Assembly (NCBI RefSeq): GCF_010974945.1
Contig: NZ_JAAIVB010000012.1
Coordinates: 186,001 to 250,000, forward strand
Direction: 5' to 3'
Source of the DNA: Noviherbaspirillum galbum
GTDB lineage: Bacteria > Pseudomonadota > Gammaproteobacteria > Burkholderiales > Burkholderiaceae_D
DNA: 64,000 nt
Part shown: in pieces, positions 17,934 through 27,934 of the stretch
How positions within the stretch are numbered: the stretch's first letter is position 1
Layout: the number at the start of each line of letters is the position of its first letter
Position numbers and translations under genes: made by a program
Notes under the pieces: generated by a model
What the model saw: only the letters and a program-made list of their open reading frames with translations
The model's database searches: none
Told to the model about the DNA's origin: nothing

Positions 17934-18623
17934 TCAAACGATGCGCACGCGCAAGTCGCCCAGTCCATCGATGCGGCCCTCCAGCAGGTCGCCTTTCTGC
18001 ACGGCCGCCACGCCCTCGGGGGTACCGGTATAGATCAGGTCGCCGGGTTGCAGCTCGAAGTACTTGGAGAGGTGTTCGATCGTTTCGGCGACGTTCCAGA
18101 TCATCTTGCCGATGTCGCTGCTCTGGCGCTTGGCGCCATTGACGTCGAGGTGGATGTTGCCCACGATGGCGCCGGTTTCCGACGCAGGATGAAGCGGCGC
18201 GATCGGCGCGGCGTTGTCGAATCCCTTGCCGGTACTCCATGGGCGGCCCAGCTTCTTTGCTTCGCCCTGCAGGTCGCGGCGCGTCATGTCGAGACCCACG
18301 GCATATCCCCATACATGCTGCAGCGCATCGGCCGCGCTGATGTTCTTGCCGCCCTTGCCAATCGCCACCACCAGCTCGATTTCATGATGCAAGTCATTCG
18401 TCATCGAGGGATAAGGCATCTCGCCGGTCTCGCCGTGGGGCACCGGCATGACGGCGTCGGCCGGCTTCATGAAGAAGAAAGGCGCCTCGCGCCCGGTGGC
18501 GCCCATTTCCTTTGCATGCTCGACATAATTGCGACCAACGCAATAGATGCGATGCACGGGAAACATCGCGTCGGAGCCAGCGACGGGAACGACAGGCGTG
18601 CGTGGGGGAAAAACGTATTGCAT
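17934..18623 (-). CDS. nagK: Fumarylpyruvate hydrolase-like FAH family protein
   Basis: Short-form FAH hydrolase, 229 residues, likely splitting fumarylpyruvate to fumarate and pyruvate. Core features are RIYCVGRNYVEHAKEMG, FFFMKPADAV, the metal-site segment LHHEIELVVAIG, DMTRRDLQGEAKKLGRPW and LQPGDLIYTGTPEGVA. The start at 18623 has GAGGAG 6 bases upstream; an alternative nine residues earlier lacks this. It is cotranscribed with the isomerase gene downstream. The gentisate dioxygenase expected in such a pathway is not in the window. Confidence 0.85.
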   Translation of the reverse strand: MQYVFPPRTPVVPVAGSDAMFPVHRIYCVGRNYVEHAKEMGATGREAPFFFMKPADAVMPVPHGETGEMPYPSMTNDLHHEIELVVAIGKGGKNISAADALQHVWGYAVGLDMTRRDLQGEAKKLGRPWSTGKGFDNAAPIAPLHPASETGAIVGNIHLDVNGAKRQSSDIGKMIWNVAETIEHLSKYFELQPGDLIYTGTPEGVAAVQKGDLLEGRIDGLGDLRVRIV

Positions 18624-18759
18624 GAATGGTCTCCTCTGTTGAACATTCATTATGCCATCAGGCGCGGGAACACGAAAAAGGCACTTTTCATCCGGGCTTC
18701 CGTCCCAACATGGTGTGCTGGCGCAAGGCGTTTGCGCTGCTCATCCGCAAGGAGGTCGT

Positions 18760-19068
18760 ATGTTTTTTCGCCTGCGCAGGTTGTTCCGTTCCGCCGGCCG
18801 CGAGTTCGTGGTGTTGTGGTATGCGTTCCGGCATCCCGGCACGCCAGCCGGATTCAAGCTGCTGGCGCTGCTGCTTGGATTGTATGTATTGAGTCCGATC
18901 GACTTGGTGCCGGACACGATTCCCATCCTGGGATGGATCGACGACGTGACGCTGATCGCGTTCGGTATCCCCGCGCTTCTCAAGCTCGCGCCGGCGGGCG
19001 CGTTGCAGGATGCACGCCTCGCGGCCGACCGCCTGCTGTCGCGCTGGGCGCCGTGGCGTGGACGCTGA
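18760..19068 (+). CDS. YkvA-like DUF1232 membrane protein
   Basis: Small protein of 102 residues with the DUF1232 signature LYVLSPIDLVPDTIPILGWIDD, which includes a hydrophobic segment. The N-terminus is basic (MFFRLRRLFRSAGRE). GCAAGGAGG sits 5 bases before the chosen ATG, whereas the longer frame from 18652 has no such site. Members are widespread and of unknown function. It is a single gene, convergent with livF. Confidence 0.82.
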   Translation: MFFRLRRLFRSAGREFVVLWYAFRHPGTPAGFKLLALLLGLYVLSPIDLVPDTIPILGWIDDVTLIAFGIPALLKLAPAGALQDARLAADRLLSRWAPWRGR

Positions 19069-19124
19069 GTTGGCTGGGTCGGCTCCGGGCGAAACTGGCA
19101 TGAAAAGCTAGCCGGCGGACCCAT

Positions 19125-19164
19125 GAAAAGACACCGCCGTTCCGGAAGGCCGGAACGGCGGTGT
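19125..19164 (-). terminator. Terminator of the liv operon
   Basis: Perfect 15-bp stem ACACCGCCGTTCCGG / CCGGAACGGCGGTGT with a four-base loop. On the minus strand it runs into CTTTTC, 49 bases past the livF stop. Confidence 0.78.
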
Positions 19165-19212
19165 GATTGCCTTGATCGCGGCACGCGCCGCGATGCGCGG
19201 CGAGTACGAGTC

Positions 19213-19937
<725 letters not shown>

Positions 19938-19938
<1 letters not shown>

Positions 19939-20708
19939 TAGTGGCCACCTCCCAAGTAGGCCTCGATCACCGCCGCATTCTTTTGAATCTCGGCCGGCAC
20001 GCCTTCCGCGATCGGCTTGCCGTAGTCAAGCACGGTCAGGCGGTCGCACAGGCCCATCATCAGTTTCACGTCGTGCTCGATGAGCAGGATGGTCTTGCCC
20101 TCTGCCTTGATCTTGACCAGCAGCTCGCGCAGGCCAAGCTTCTCGGTGGCGTTCATGCCGGCGGCCGGCTCGTCCAGCGCCAGCAGCACAGGGTCGGTAG
20201 CCAGGGCGCGGGCGATCTCGAGGCGGCGCTGGTCGCCGTAGGACAAGTGGCGCGAGGTGCGGTGGGCGAACTGGGCGATGCCGACGAAGTCCAGCAGCTC
20301 CATGGCGCGGCGGCGGATACCGGCCTCTTCTTCCCGCGCGGCCTTATGGTGGAACACCGCGCCGAAGACGCCCTGGTGGGTACGCACGTGGCGGCCGACC
20401 ATGACGTTTTCCAGCGCCGACATCTCGCCGAACAGGCGGATGTTCTGGAAGGTGCGCGCGATGCCGGCCTTGGCGACTTCATGGGGAGCCGACGGCGAAT
20501 AGGGCTTGCCGTCGAGCTCGAAGCTGCCGGTATCGGACTGGTACAGGCCGGTGATGGTGTTGAAGAAGGTCGTCTTGCCGGCACCGTTGGGACCGATCAG
20601 GCCGTAGATCTGGCCGCGCAGAATCTTGATGCTGACATTCGACAGCGCCTGCAGGCCACCGAAACGCTTGTTGACCCCTGCGATATTGAGAATGACTTGT
20701 TCGCTCAT
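19938..20708 (-). CDS. livG: Branched-chain amino acid ABC transporter ATP-binding protein LivG
   Basis: Second ATPase of the importer; 256 residues. Walker A GPNGAGKTTFFNTITG, signature region LSYGDQRRLEIARAL, Walker B LLALDEPAAGMNATE, and the LivG-specific insert FQNIRLFGEMSALENVMVG. The signature is LSYGD rather than LSGGQ, which is normal for LivG. It lies 27 bases after livM and is coupled to livF. Confidence 0.95.
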
Positions 20709-20735
20709 GGTTATCCTTATGCAACCCCGCGCCCG

Positions 20736-21956
20736 TCAGGCGGCCAGGGCGGTGGGCTCTTTTTCGTCGTGACGCTTGGGCTGGTTCGAATCCATGCGGT
20801 CCTCGTGCTTCGGCGCGGGCCACAGGCCGGCCGGACGGTACAGCATGATCACGACCATTGCCAGGCCGTACAGCAACTGGCGCAGGACTTCGGCTTCGAT
20901 GAGCACCGTGCCGAAGAGCTGGCGTTGCAGCGGTTCGACGACGTGGCGCAGCACTTCCGGCAGCGCCGCGAGAATCGCGCCGCCCAGCACCACGCCGGGG
21001 ATGTGGCCGATTCCGCCCAGCACCACCATCGCCAGGATCGCGATCGACTCCGTCAGCGAGAACGACTCCGGCGACACGAAGCCCTGGAACGACGCGAACA
21101 TCGCGCCCGACACGCCGCCGAACGACGCGCCCATCGCAAAGGCCAGCAGCTTGATGTTGCGCGTGTTGATGCCCATGGCCTTGGCCGCGATTTCATCCTC
21201 GCGGATCGCGACCCAGGCACGGCCCAGGCGCGAATGCTGCAGGCGGATCGATACGAAGATGATGGCGGCGCACAGCAGCAGGAACAGGAAGTAATACGCG
21301 TTGACCGACGGCATCGAGAACGCCCCGATCTTGACGGTGGCCATAGAGCCCGGCTCGCCGGCCAGCGACACGCCGAACACGCGGATCGGGTCGATCAGGT
21401 TGATGCCCTGAGGCCCGTTGGTGATGTTCACCGGCGCGTTGAGGTTGTTCATGAAGATGCGGATGATCTCGCCGAAGCCCAGCGTCACGATGGCAAGGTA
21501 GTCGCCGCGCAGCTTCAGGGTCGGCGCGCCGAGCAAGGCGCCGAACATCGCTGCCAGCGCCGCACCCAGCGGCACGATGAACCACACCGACAGGTGGATG
21601 CCGTTCTTCAATATCTCGTCGCCCAGCACCGCCAACATCGCGTTGCCGACGATGGGATAGGTGTTGATGAACGACTCCAGCACCGTGGCGAACTGCGGCG
21701 AGGCCAGCAGGCCGGTCATGTACGCGCCCAGCGCATAGAAGGCGATGTAGCCCAGGTCCAGCAGGCCGGCCATGCCGACCACGATGTTGAGGCCCAGCGC
21801 GAGCATGATGTACAGCAGCGCCAGGTCCATGATGCGGACCCAGGAATTGCCGAAGTTGGCGGCGATGAAGGGGAAGGCGATGAGCACCACGCCCAGTACG
21901 GCAAAGCTGGCGAAGGCCTTGCGCGGATGGTGTTTAACGTCGAAGAGTGTAGACAT
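20736..21956 (-). CDS. livM: Branched-chain amino acid ABC transporter permease LivM
   Basis: Inner-membrane permease, 406 residues. It has the LivM core IMLALGLNIVVGMAGLLDLGY, LRGDYLAIVTLGFGEIIRI, and the cytoplasmic loop RLGRAWVAIREDEIAAKAMG that contacts the ATPases. The C-terminal tail beyond the last helix (APKHEDRMDSNQPKRHDEKE) is charged and longer than usual. The start MSTLFDVKHHPRKAF at 21956 lies 11 bases after livH; a much longer open frame upstream overlaps livH and is an artefact. Confidence 0.94.
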   Translation of the reverse strand: MSTLFDVKHHPRKAFASFAVLGVVLIAFPFIAANFGNSWVRIMDLALLYIMLALGLNIVVGMAGLLDLGYIAFYALGAYMTGLLASPQFATVLESFINTYPIVGNAMLAVLGDEILKNGIHLSVWFIVPLGAALAAMFGALLGAPTLKLRGDYLAIVTLGFGEIIRIFMNNLNAPVNITNGPQGINLIDPIRVFGVSLAGEPGSMATVKIGAFSMPSVNAYYFLFLLLCAAIIFVSIRLQHSRLGRAWVAIREDEIAAKAMGINTRNIKLLAFAMGASFGGVSGAMFASFQGFVSPESFSLTESIAILAMVVLGGIGHIPGVVLGGAILAALPEVLRHVVEPLQRQLFGTVLIEAEVLRQLLYGLAMVVIMLYRPAGLWPAPKHEDRMDSNQPKRHDEKEPTALAA

Positions 21957-21967
21957 GGATGTCTCCT

Positions 21968-22897
21968 TTAAGCACGGTCCGCGACGCGTTCGCCCATGAT
22001 GCCGGACGGACGCAGGGTAAGCACGATGATGAGCACGACGAAGGCGAAGATGTCCTGGTAGTGGCTGCCGAGGAAGCCGCCGGTCAGGTCGCCGATGTAG
22101 CCGGCGCCGAGGCTTTCGATGATGCCCAGCAGGATGCCGCCGACCATGGCGCCGTAGATGTTGCCGATGCCGCCGAGCACCGCGGCGGAGAATGCCTTCA
22201 GGCCGGGCACGAAGCCCATGGCGAACTGGGCCGAAGAGTAGTTCGCGCCCCACATCACGCCGGCGACCGCGGCCAGTGCCGCGCCGATGGCGAAGGTCAT
22301 GACGATGACGGCATTGGAGTCCACGCCCATGAGGCCGGCCACGCGGGGGTTCTCGGCGGTGGCGCGCATGGCGCGTCCCATGCGGGTTTTTTCAACCAGC
22401 AGCACCAGGCCGAACATGGACAGGGTAGCCAGCACGAGCAGCATGATCTGGGTGGGCGAGATGAGCGCGCCGCCGATGGTGAAGGGCTCGGTGGGCATGA
22501 CGGTGGGGAACGGCACCGGGCTGCGGCCCCAGATCATCATGGCGAAGGTCTGCAGCAGGATGGACACGCCGATGGCGGTGATGAGCGGCGCCAGGCGCGG
22601 AGCGTTGCGCAGGCGTCGGTAGGCGATGCGCTCGATGAGGACGTTGACCAGGATGCAGACCGGGATGGCGCCGATGATGGCGATGATGAGCTTGAGCACG
22701 CCGGGAAGGCCGGGGGCGACGGACTGGACGATCTTGAGGATGGACACCGCGACCATGGCGCCGACCATGAGCACGTCGCCGTGGGCGAAGTTGATGAGGT
22801 TGAGCACCCCGTACACCATCGTGTACCCCAGCGCCACCAGGGCATACATGCTTCCCAGCACCAGCCCGTTGATGATTTGTTGGATAAATGTATCCAT
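21968..22897 (-). CDS. livH: Branched-chain amino acid ABC transporter permease LivH
   Basis: Inner-membrane permease, 309 residues, with NGLVLGSMYALVALGYTMVY, VLNLINFAHGDVLMVGAMV and the EAA-like loop KTRMGRAMRATAENPRVAGL. The start MDTFIQQIINGL has AGGA upstream (AGTAGGAAAAACCATG). It is the first gene of livHMGF. No periplasmic binding protein gene accompanies it, so specificity (branched-chain amino acids, amides or other small molecules) is inferred from the membrane and ATPase subunits only. Confidence 0.94.
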   Translation of the reverse strand: MDTFIQQIINGLVLGSMYALVALGYTMVYGVLNLINFAHGDVLMVGAMVAVSILKIVQSVAPGLPGVLKLIIAIIGAIPVCILVNVLIERIAYRRLRNAPRLAPLITAIGVSILLQTFAMMIWGRSPVPFPTVMPTEPFTIGGALISPTQIMLLVLATLSMFGLVLLVEKTRMGRAMRATAENPRVAGLMGVDSNAVIVMTFAIGAALAAVAGVMWGANYSSAQFAMGFVPGLKAFSAAVLGGIGNIYGAMVGGILLGIIESLGAGYIGDLTGGFLGSHYQDIFAFVVLIIVLTLRPSGIMGERVADRA

Positions 22898-23554
22898 GGT
22901 TTTTCCTACTCTCAGAAAAGAAGATCGTTGAATCCGTGTTGTGCCTTCGCGACGCATCGTGGTGCGGTTGAAGCGACATTTTGGGTCACAACATCATCCC
23001 GGGCGCGCAAGACGCCCATGATGGTGAACGCGCCGCGAAGCGGGCGTCCGCCCCTAGCCGGGCGCAATGGTGTCGTGGTTGGGCATGGTGGTGTCTCCTG
23101 ATCCTGAATTGAATATGCTTTGTTTTAAGTATGTACCTGCCTGACAAGCGCCACCGGAACCGCGCGGCATTATACCCAACCATTTCCAAATCGAAATGAT
23201 TCGGCATGCCAACAGCCGGTCGCCGCTTCGGCGCCATGGCTGGATTCCCGCTTTTGCCAACGTTGCATCGCATCCCGCTGCGGCGCTCTTGCACGGTCCA
23301 TGCCAGCTGCTGGCGCGATCCGAATCGGAGCGGCAGTCGTTTCACTTTATATTCAAAACCGGAAAAGGTCTGAACAATTCAGCAAACCGGGCCGCAAAAA
23401 AATCGCTGCCGGAACAGCTGGCCTGTCACGGCAAGCTGACCAGGCCAGGCATTCTTCTCAGGCTGCAATCATAGCGAGGAAAACAATAAACTAATCATGG
23501 AAAATGCCCGCCGGCTCTGAATTTAATTCCGGCGCCCGACACCGGGGAGCGAAT
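22898..23554. other. Long liv leader / intergenic region
   Basis: About 650 bases without a supported normal-size gene. On the minus strand a ten-codon frame (23086-23054, MPNHDTIAPG) has a good CAGGAGA binding site and is followed by GC-rich inverted repeats, which could be a leader for livH. A short inverted repeat CATTTC/GAAATG is at 23181-23198. The part next to ispH (23340-23520) is A-rich and gene-free, and the ispH 3' end shows no clear terminator. Confidence 0.4.
23054..23086 (-). CDS. Possible 10-residue leader peptide upstream of livH
   Basis: ATG at 23086, ten codons (MPNHDTIAPG) and a TAG stop, with CAGGAGA seven bases before the start. It ends about 155 bases upstream of livH. 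It does not contain a run of branched-chain residues, so classic amino acid attenuation is not supported. It could equally be a chance frame. Confidence 0.25.
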   Translation of the reverse strand: MPNHDTIAPG

Positions 23555-24496
23555 TCAAGCCGCTTTCGATCCCGTCAAGCCCTTCGGCAGGGGGAAGGTG
23601 ACGTTTTCCTCGACGCCTTCCAGCGCGCGCACGCTGCGCGCGCCAAGCTCCTTGAGCCGTGCGATCACCGCCTGGACCAGCACTTCCGGGGCCGAGGCGC
23701 CCGCCGTCACGCCGATGCGCGCCTTCCCCGCCAGCCATGCCGGGTCGATCTGCGACGCGTTGTCGACCATGTAGGCCGACGCGCCCTTCTTCTCGGCGAC
23801 TTCGCGCAGACGGTTGGAATTGGAACTGTTGGGGCTGCCGACAACGACCACGACGTCCACCTGGGGCGCCATGAACTTCACCGCTTCCTGCCGGTTGGTG
23901 GTGGCATAGCAGATGTCGCCTTTCTTGGGCTCGGCGATGGCTGGAAAGCGCAGCTTGAGCGCCTCGATGATGTCGGCCGTATCGTCGACCGACAAAGTGG
24001 TCTGCGACACGTAGGCCAGCATGCCGGGATCGCGCACCTGGAGCTTGCCGACGTCGGCGACCGTTTCGACGAGGTGCATGCCTTCGTCGACCTGGCCCAT
24101 GGTGCCCTCCACTTCGGGATGTCCGGCATGGCCGATCATGACGATCTCGCGCCCCTCTCGCCGCATCTTCGAGACTTCGACGTGGACCTTGGTGACCAGC
24201 GGGCAGGTCGCGTCGAACACGCGCAAGCCGCGCGCCGCCGCTTCTTCCTGCACAGCCTTCGACACACCGTGGGCGGAGAAGATGACGGTATTGCCAGCAG
24301 GCACGTCGGCGAGTTCTTCGATGAAGATGGCGCCCTTGCTGCGCAGGTCCTGCACCACGTAGGCGTTGTGGACGATCTCGTGGCGCACGTAGATGGGCGC
24401 GCCGAATTGTTCGAGGGCGCGTTCGACGATGTCGATCGCCCGGTCGACGCCTGCGCAGAAGCCGCGCGGCTGGGCGAGCAAGATTTCTTTATCCAT
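23555..24496 (-). CDS. ispH: 4-hydroxy-3-methylbut-2-enyl diphosphate reductase IspH
   Basis: Last step of the MEP isoprenoid pathway, producing IPP and DMAPP with a [4Fe-4S] cluster; cytoplasmic, 313 residues. Cluster cysteines are Cys14 ([13 protein letters not shown]), Cys98 ([12 protein letters not shown]) and Cys196 ([11 protein letters not shown]). Substrate-binding His43 (EIVHNAYV) and [11 protein letters not shown] with the catalytic Glu are intact, as is [11 protein letters not shown]. The start [12 protein letters not shown] is the family start. It lies 45 bases after the FKBP gene, a conserved fkpB-ispH pairing. Confidence 0.97.
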   Translation of the reverse strand: MDKEILLAQPRGFCAGVDRAIDIVERALEQFGAPIYVRHEIVHNAYVVQDLRSKGAIFIEELADVPAGNTVIFSAHGVSKAVQEEAAARGLRVFDATCPLVTKVHVEVSKMRREGREIVMIGHAGHPEVEGTMGQVDEGMHLVETVADVGKLQVRDPGMLAYVSQTTLSVDDTADIIEALKLRFPAIAEPKKGDICYATTNRQEAVKFMAPQVDVVVVVGSPNSSNSNRLREVAEKKGASAYMVDNASQIDPAWLAGKARIGVTAGASAPEVLVQAVIARLKELGARSVRALEGVEENVTFPLPKGLTGSKAA

Positions 24497-24541
24497 GTTG
24501 GGTGATCTCCGGCGAGGACGCGTCGATGGAAGGTTGCATGT

Positions 24542-24991
24542 TCACAGGATGCCGATGATCTTCACTTCGAACCGCAGTGGCTGTCCCGCCAGCGGATGAT
24601 TGAAGTCGAAGACCGCGCCCTTGTCGTCGATCGACCGGAGCACACCGGCGAAGCGGCCGCCGCCCGGCGCATTGAATTCGACGAGGTCGCCGATCGCGTA
24701 GCCGTCGCCGGAGAACGAGTTCTCGTCGAGCGTGGCCTTGGATACCCGCTGGATCAGCTCGGGATTGCGCGCGCCGAATCCTTGTTCCGGCTGCAGCTCG
24801 AAGGTCTGGTGGGCGCCTTCCGGCAAGCCGATGAGGCAGGCTTCGAGGAAGGGGGCGAGCTGGCCGGTGCCAAGCTGCAGCGTGGCGGGATTGTCGTTGA
24901 AGGTGCTGACGATGTCCGCGCCATCGTGGGCGGCGAGACGGTAGTGAAGCGTGAGGTAGGCGGATTCGGTGACGACGGGTGTGTTTGACAT
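24542..24991 (-). CDS. fkpB: FKBP-type peptidyl-prolyl isomerase (FkpB/SlpA)
   Basis: Cytoplasmic prolyl isomerase with an IF (chaperone) insert, 149 residues. It begins MSNTPVVTESAYLTLHYRLA, with the FKBP motif LQLGTGQLAPFLEACLIGLPEGA and LQPEQGFGARNPELIQRV, then the insert, and ends DFNHPLAGQPLRFEVKIIGI, a hallmark of SlyD/FkpB proteins. The metal-binding C-terminal tail of SlyD is absent, so FkpB is the better name. Cotranscribed with ispH. Confidence 0.92.
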   Translation of the reverse strand: MSNTPVVTESAYLTLHYRLAAHDGADIVSTFNDNPATLQLGTGQLAPFLEACLIGLPEGAHQTFELQPEQGFGARNPELIQRVSKATLDENSFSGDGYAIGDLVEFNAPGGGRFAGVLRSIDDKGAVFDFNHPLAGQPLRFEVKIIGIL

Positions 24992-25170
24992 GATGGATCG
25001 CGGATTCTGGCTAACCCGGTATTGTAAGACACCTCACGCCAGGACCACCATCTTTGACGCGTCGAGCCGGCATTCCGCAAGAGGTCTAAGGAAGCTAATT
25101 TTCGGGGAAACGAAAACCGCGCACGGCTATATTTTCCTTTTTGCAATGGATAGCAGAAAGGCAACCCAGC

Positions 25171-25845
25171 ATGGCAATTCACGAGTGGCTCGAGGATCAG
25201 CGTCCCCGCGAGCGCCTGATCAAGCACGGCGCGCAGGCATTGTCCGATGCCGAACTCCTCGCCGTCTTCCTGAGGGTGGGAGTGCGCGGCAAGAGCGCGG
25301 TCGACCTTGGCCGCGAACTCATGGCGCGCTTCGGCTCGCTCAATGGGATGTTCAAGGCCAGCCTCAAGGACTTTTCCTCACTCAACGGCCTCGGGTCGGC
25401 GAAGTTCGCCCAGTTCCAGGCCGTGCTGGAACTGGCCAGGCGCGCGCTGGCGGAAGAACTGCAACTGGGCGACCTGCTGTGCTCGCCGAAGGCGGTCAGG
25501 CAATACCTGCAGCTCATGCTGGCGAACCAGGGGCACGAGTCGTTCGTGGTGCTCTTCCTCGACACGAAGAACCACCTGATCGCCTCGGAAGAACTGTTCC
25601 GCGGCACCCTCACCCAGGCCAGCGTCTATCCCCGCGAAGTGGTCAAGGCCGCACTTGCCCGGAATGCCGCGGCTTTGATCTTCGCCCACAACCACCCTTC
25701 CGGCTCGCCCGAGCCGAGCGACGCGGACCGGGTTTTGACGGCCGCCCTGAAACAGGCGCTGGGACTGGTGGACGTGCGGGTGCTGGATCATTTCATCGTC
25801 GCCGGGCACCAGGTTTACTCGTTCGCGGAGCATGGCGACCTCTAG
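25171..25845 (+). CDS. radC: RadC family protein (JAB/MPN domain)
   Basis: Protein of 224 residues with an N-terminal helix-hairpin-helix-like region ([40 protein letters not shown]) and a C-terminal JAB/MPN metalloprotease-like domain with the metal motif [14 protein letters not shown]. The cellular role is unresolved: the original link to DNA repair came from a mis-mapped E. coli mutation. The start [10 protein letters not shown] at 25171 is the family start, ten codons inside the longest frame. It is divergent from fkpB. Confidence 0.92.
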   Translation: MAIHEWLEDQRPRERLIKHGAQALSDAELLAVFLRVGVRGKSAVDLGRELMARFGSLNGMFKASLKDFSSLNGLGSAKFAQFQAVLELARRALAEELQLGDLLCSPKAVRQYLQLMLANQGHESFVVLFLDTKNHLIASEELFRGTLTQASVYPREVVKAALARNAAALIFAHNHPSGSPEPSDADRVLTAALKQALGLVDVRVLDHFIVAGHQVYSFAEHGDL

Positions 25846-25948
25846 CTTCATGCACGGTTGACGGGCGGCTTGGCGGCCCTGAACCCGGTCCGGCGATAAA
25901 TGTTAAATTTAGTGCGAAATCCAAGACACACTTGTTTTTCGCAAGTCA

Positions 25949-25977
25949 TTGAATCCGAAGATTTTTTTGGCTATACT
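25949..25977 (+). promoter_or_regulatory. Sigma-70 promoter for rpmB-rpmG
   Basis: TTGAAT (25949-25954) and TATACT (25972-25977) with a 17-bp spacer, giving a leader of about 34 bases before rpmB. It lies in a locally AT-rich stretch. Confidence 0.75.
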
Positions 25978-26017
25978 CTCGCTTTTCCAAATCTGGACGT
26001 CTTTTAAGGAGTTAACC

Positions 26018-26254
26018 ATGGCACGTGTTTGCCAAGTCACCGGGAAGGGGCCGATGGTCGGCAACAACGTTTCCCATGCGAACAACAAGACGAAACGTCG
26101 CTTTTTGCCCAATCTGCAGAACCGCCGCATTTTCGTTGAATCTGAAAACCGCTGGGTCACGCTGCGCATCTCCAACGCCGGCCTGCGCGTCATCGACAAG
26201 CTGGGCATCGACGCTGTTCTCGCCGACATGCGCGCCCGTGGCGAAAAGATCTAA
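26018..26254 (+). CDS. rpmB: 50S ribosomal protein L28
   Basis: Large-subunit protein of 78 residues beginning [20 protein letters not shown], with the conserved [18 protein letters not shown] and a basic profile. AAGGAG lies 7 bases before the chosen ATG; the longer frame from 25949 overlaps the promoter. It is cotranscribed with rpmG 40 bases downstream, the standard arrangement. Confidence 0.98.
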   Translation: MARVCQVTGKGPMVGNNVSHANNKTKRRFLPNLQNRRIFVESENRWVTLRISNAGLRVIDKLGIDAVLADMRARGEKI

Positions 26255-26294
26255 GCCATCCAGCCGCCGTCAGCATATCTAACAGGAATTCATC

Positions 26295-26462
26295 ATGGCA
26301 AAATCCAACCGCGACAAGATCAAGCTGGAGTCGACCGCAGGTACTGGTCACTTTTACACCACCACCAAGAACAAGCGCACCACGCCGGAAAAAATGTCGA
26401 TCATGAAGTTCGACCCCAAGGCGCGCAAGCACGTCGAATACAAGGAAACCAAGATCAAGTGA
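26295..26462 (+). CDS. rpmG: 50S ribosomal protein L33
   Basis: Large-subunit protein of 55 residues: [34 protein letters not shown] and [18 protein letters not shown]. The zinc-binding cysteine pairs of some L33 paralogues are absent, so this is the zinc-independent form. It has an AGGAATTCATC ribosome-binding region and ends 17 bases before a terminator. Confidence 0.97.
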   Translation: MAKSNRDKIKLESTAGTGHFYTTTKNKRTTPEKMSIMKFDPKARKHVEYKETKIK

Positions 26463-26479
26463 TCTAGTTTCTTTCCAGA

Positions 26480-26504
26480 AAACCCCGCCTCGGCGGGGTT
26501 TTTT
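26480..26504 (+). terminator. Terminator of rpmB-rpmG
   Basis: AACCCCGCC / GGCGGGGTT with a TC loop followed by TTTTA, 17 bases after the rpmG stop. Confidence 0.88.
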
Positions 26505-26589
26505 ATTGTCGAATTCCATCGCCCCGGTTGCCCCGCTGCCTGAGCTCTCCCTGCAAGCGTCATTGCCAAGTCGACGTGATCGACCCCAA

Positions 26590-26620
26590 AAAGAAAACGG
26601 CCGGAATTCCGGCCGTTTCT
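26590..26620. terminator. Terminator between rpmG and the desaturase gene
   Basis: Perfect palindromic stem AACGGCCGGAATTCCGGCCGTT. On the minus strand it is followed by TTCTTTTT, and it lies 25 bases past the desaturase stop. Confidence 0.75.
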
Positions 26621-26645
26621 TCATTGGAACGCGGGGTTGCCGCTA

Positions 26646-27854
26646 TCAGGCATAGCTGCGCAAGCGCAGCGAGAATTCCTGCAATGCCTTGATGCCAGAG
26701 GCTTCTGCACGGGCACACCAGTCCTGCAGCTGCTGCAGGAGCTGTTCGCGGCTGGCATGGGAACGCTCCCAGATGGCGGCCAGCTCGACACGCATTTCAT
26801 GCATCGTCTGCAAGGCCTTGCTGTGGGCAAAAAGCTCGGTCAGCTGTTGTTGCTGCGGCGCTTCCAGCTTGGCCGGTTCACGCTGCAAGAGCTTGCGCGC
26901 TTTCTTGAGAGAATCGGCCTCCAGTTTAGTCTTGGACGAGAGGTGTTCCAGCTCTTCGCGCCAGGCTTTCTTCAGTGACTTGGCATACTTCGCCATGACG
27001 TCATACCGGTTGGCGATGACCGATTGCAAGGTGTCCAGGTCGGCGATGGCTTTCTGGCGATCGAATTTCGGTGCCGGAGCAACTTTCTTCACTTTCGCCA
27101 GGCCAAGGGTTTCGAGGATACGGATATACAGCCAGCCGATATCGAACTCATACCACTTCGACGACAGCTTGGCCGACGTGCCGAAGGTATGGTGGTTGTT
27201 GTGGAGTTCTTCTCCACCGATCAGAATGCCGATCGGAAAGATGTTGGTCGCAGCATCGTTGCACTCGTAGTTCCGGTATCCCCAGTAGTGACCGATGCCA
27301 TTGATGATGCCGGCCGCCGTCACGGGGATCCAGAGCATCTGCACTGCCCAGACCGTCAGGCCGAGCACGCCGAAGAGGGCCACGTCGACGATGAGGCACA
27401 GGCCCACGCCTTGCCAGCTGTACTTGCTGTAGAGATTGTGTTCGATCCAGTCGTCAGGCGTGCCATGGCCATACTTGTCCATGGTTTCCTTGTTTTTCGA
27501 TTCCGCGCGGTAAAGTTCGGCGCCTTCCAGCAGCACCTTCTTGATTCCACGCGTCACCGGACTGTGCGGATCGTCTTCCGTCTCGCACTTCGCATGGTGC
27601 TTGCGGTGGATCGCGGCCCATTGCTTGGTCACCATGCCGGTGGTCATCCACAGCCAGAAGCGGAAGAAATGGCTGGGAATGGCATGCAGGTCGAGTGCAC
27701 GGTGGGCCTGGCAGCGATGCAGGTAGATGGTGACGGCGGCAATGGTGATATGCGTCGCCACCAGCGTGAAGACGAGGATCTGCCATCCGGTCGCGCGCGT
27801 CAGGCCGTTGGCGAGAAAATCAAGGATAGTGTCGAACAAGGATTGCATGAACAT
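26646..27854 (-). CDS. Membrane acyl desaturase with C-terminal coiled-coil extension
   Basis: Membrane di-iron fatty acid (acyl-CoA/lipid) desaturase, 402 residues, probably delta-9 type. Hydrophobic segments near 20-80 and 165-205 flank the three histidine boxes: HRCQAH with RALDLH, HRKHH, and EELHNNHH. Beyond about residue 285 the protein is not membrane-like: an extension of roughly 115 residues rich in Lys, Glu, Leu and Gln forms a predicted coiled coil (LKKAWREELEHLSSKTKLEA and onward). ATG at 27854 has GGAG five bases upstream; a second ATG two codons later is also possible. Monocistronic. Confidence 0.86.
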   Translation of the reverse strand: MFMQSLFDTILDFLANGLTRATGWQILVFTLVATHITIAAVTIYLHRCQAHRALDLHAIPSHFFRFWLWMTTGMVTKQWAAIHRKHHAKCETEDDPHSPVTRGIKKVLLEGAELYRAESKNKETMDKYGHGTPDDWIEHNLYSKYSWQGVGLCLIVDVALFGVLGLTVWAVQMLWIPVTAAGIINGIGHYWGYRNYECNDAATNIFPIGILIGGEELHNNHHTFGTSAKLSSKWYEFDIGWLYIRILETLGLAKVKKVAPAPKFDRQKAIADLDTLQSVIANRYDVMAKYAKSLKKAWREELEHLSSKTKLEADSLKKARKLLQREPAKLEAPQQQQLTELFAHSKALQTMHEMRVELAAIWERSHASREQLLQQLQDWCARAEASGIKALQEFSLRLRSYA

Positions 27855-27934
27855 TCAGACTCCGGGTGAATCGGTGGCACCGATGCGGCTTGCGCTGGCG
27901 GGCCCAACGTCAATTGCTGCAAATTGTACGCTCT

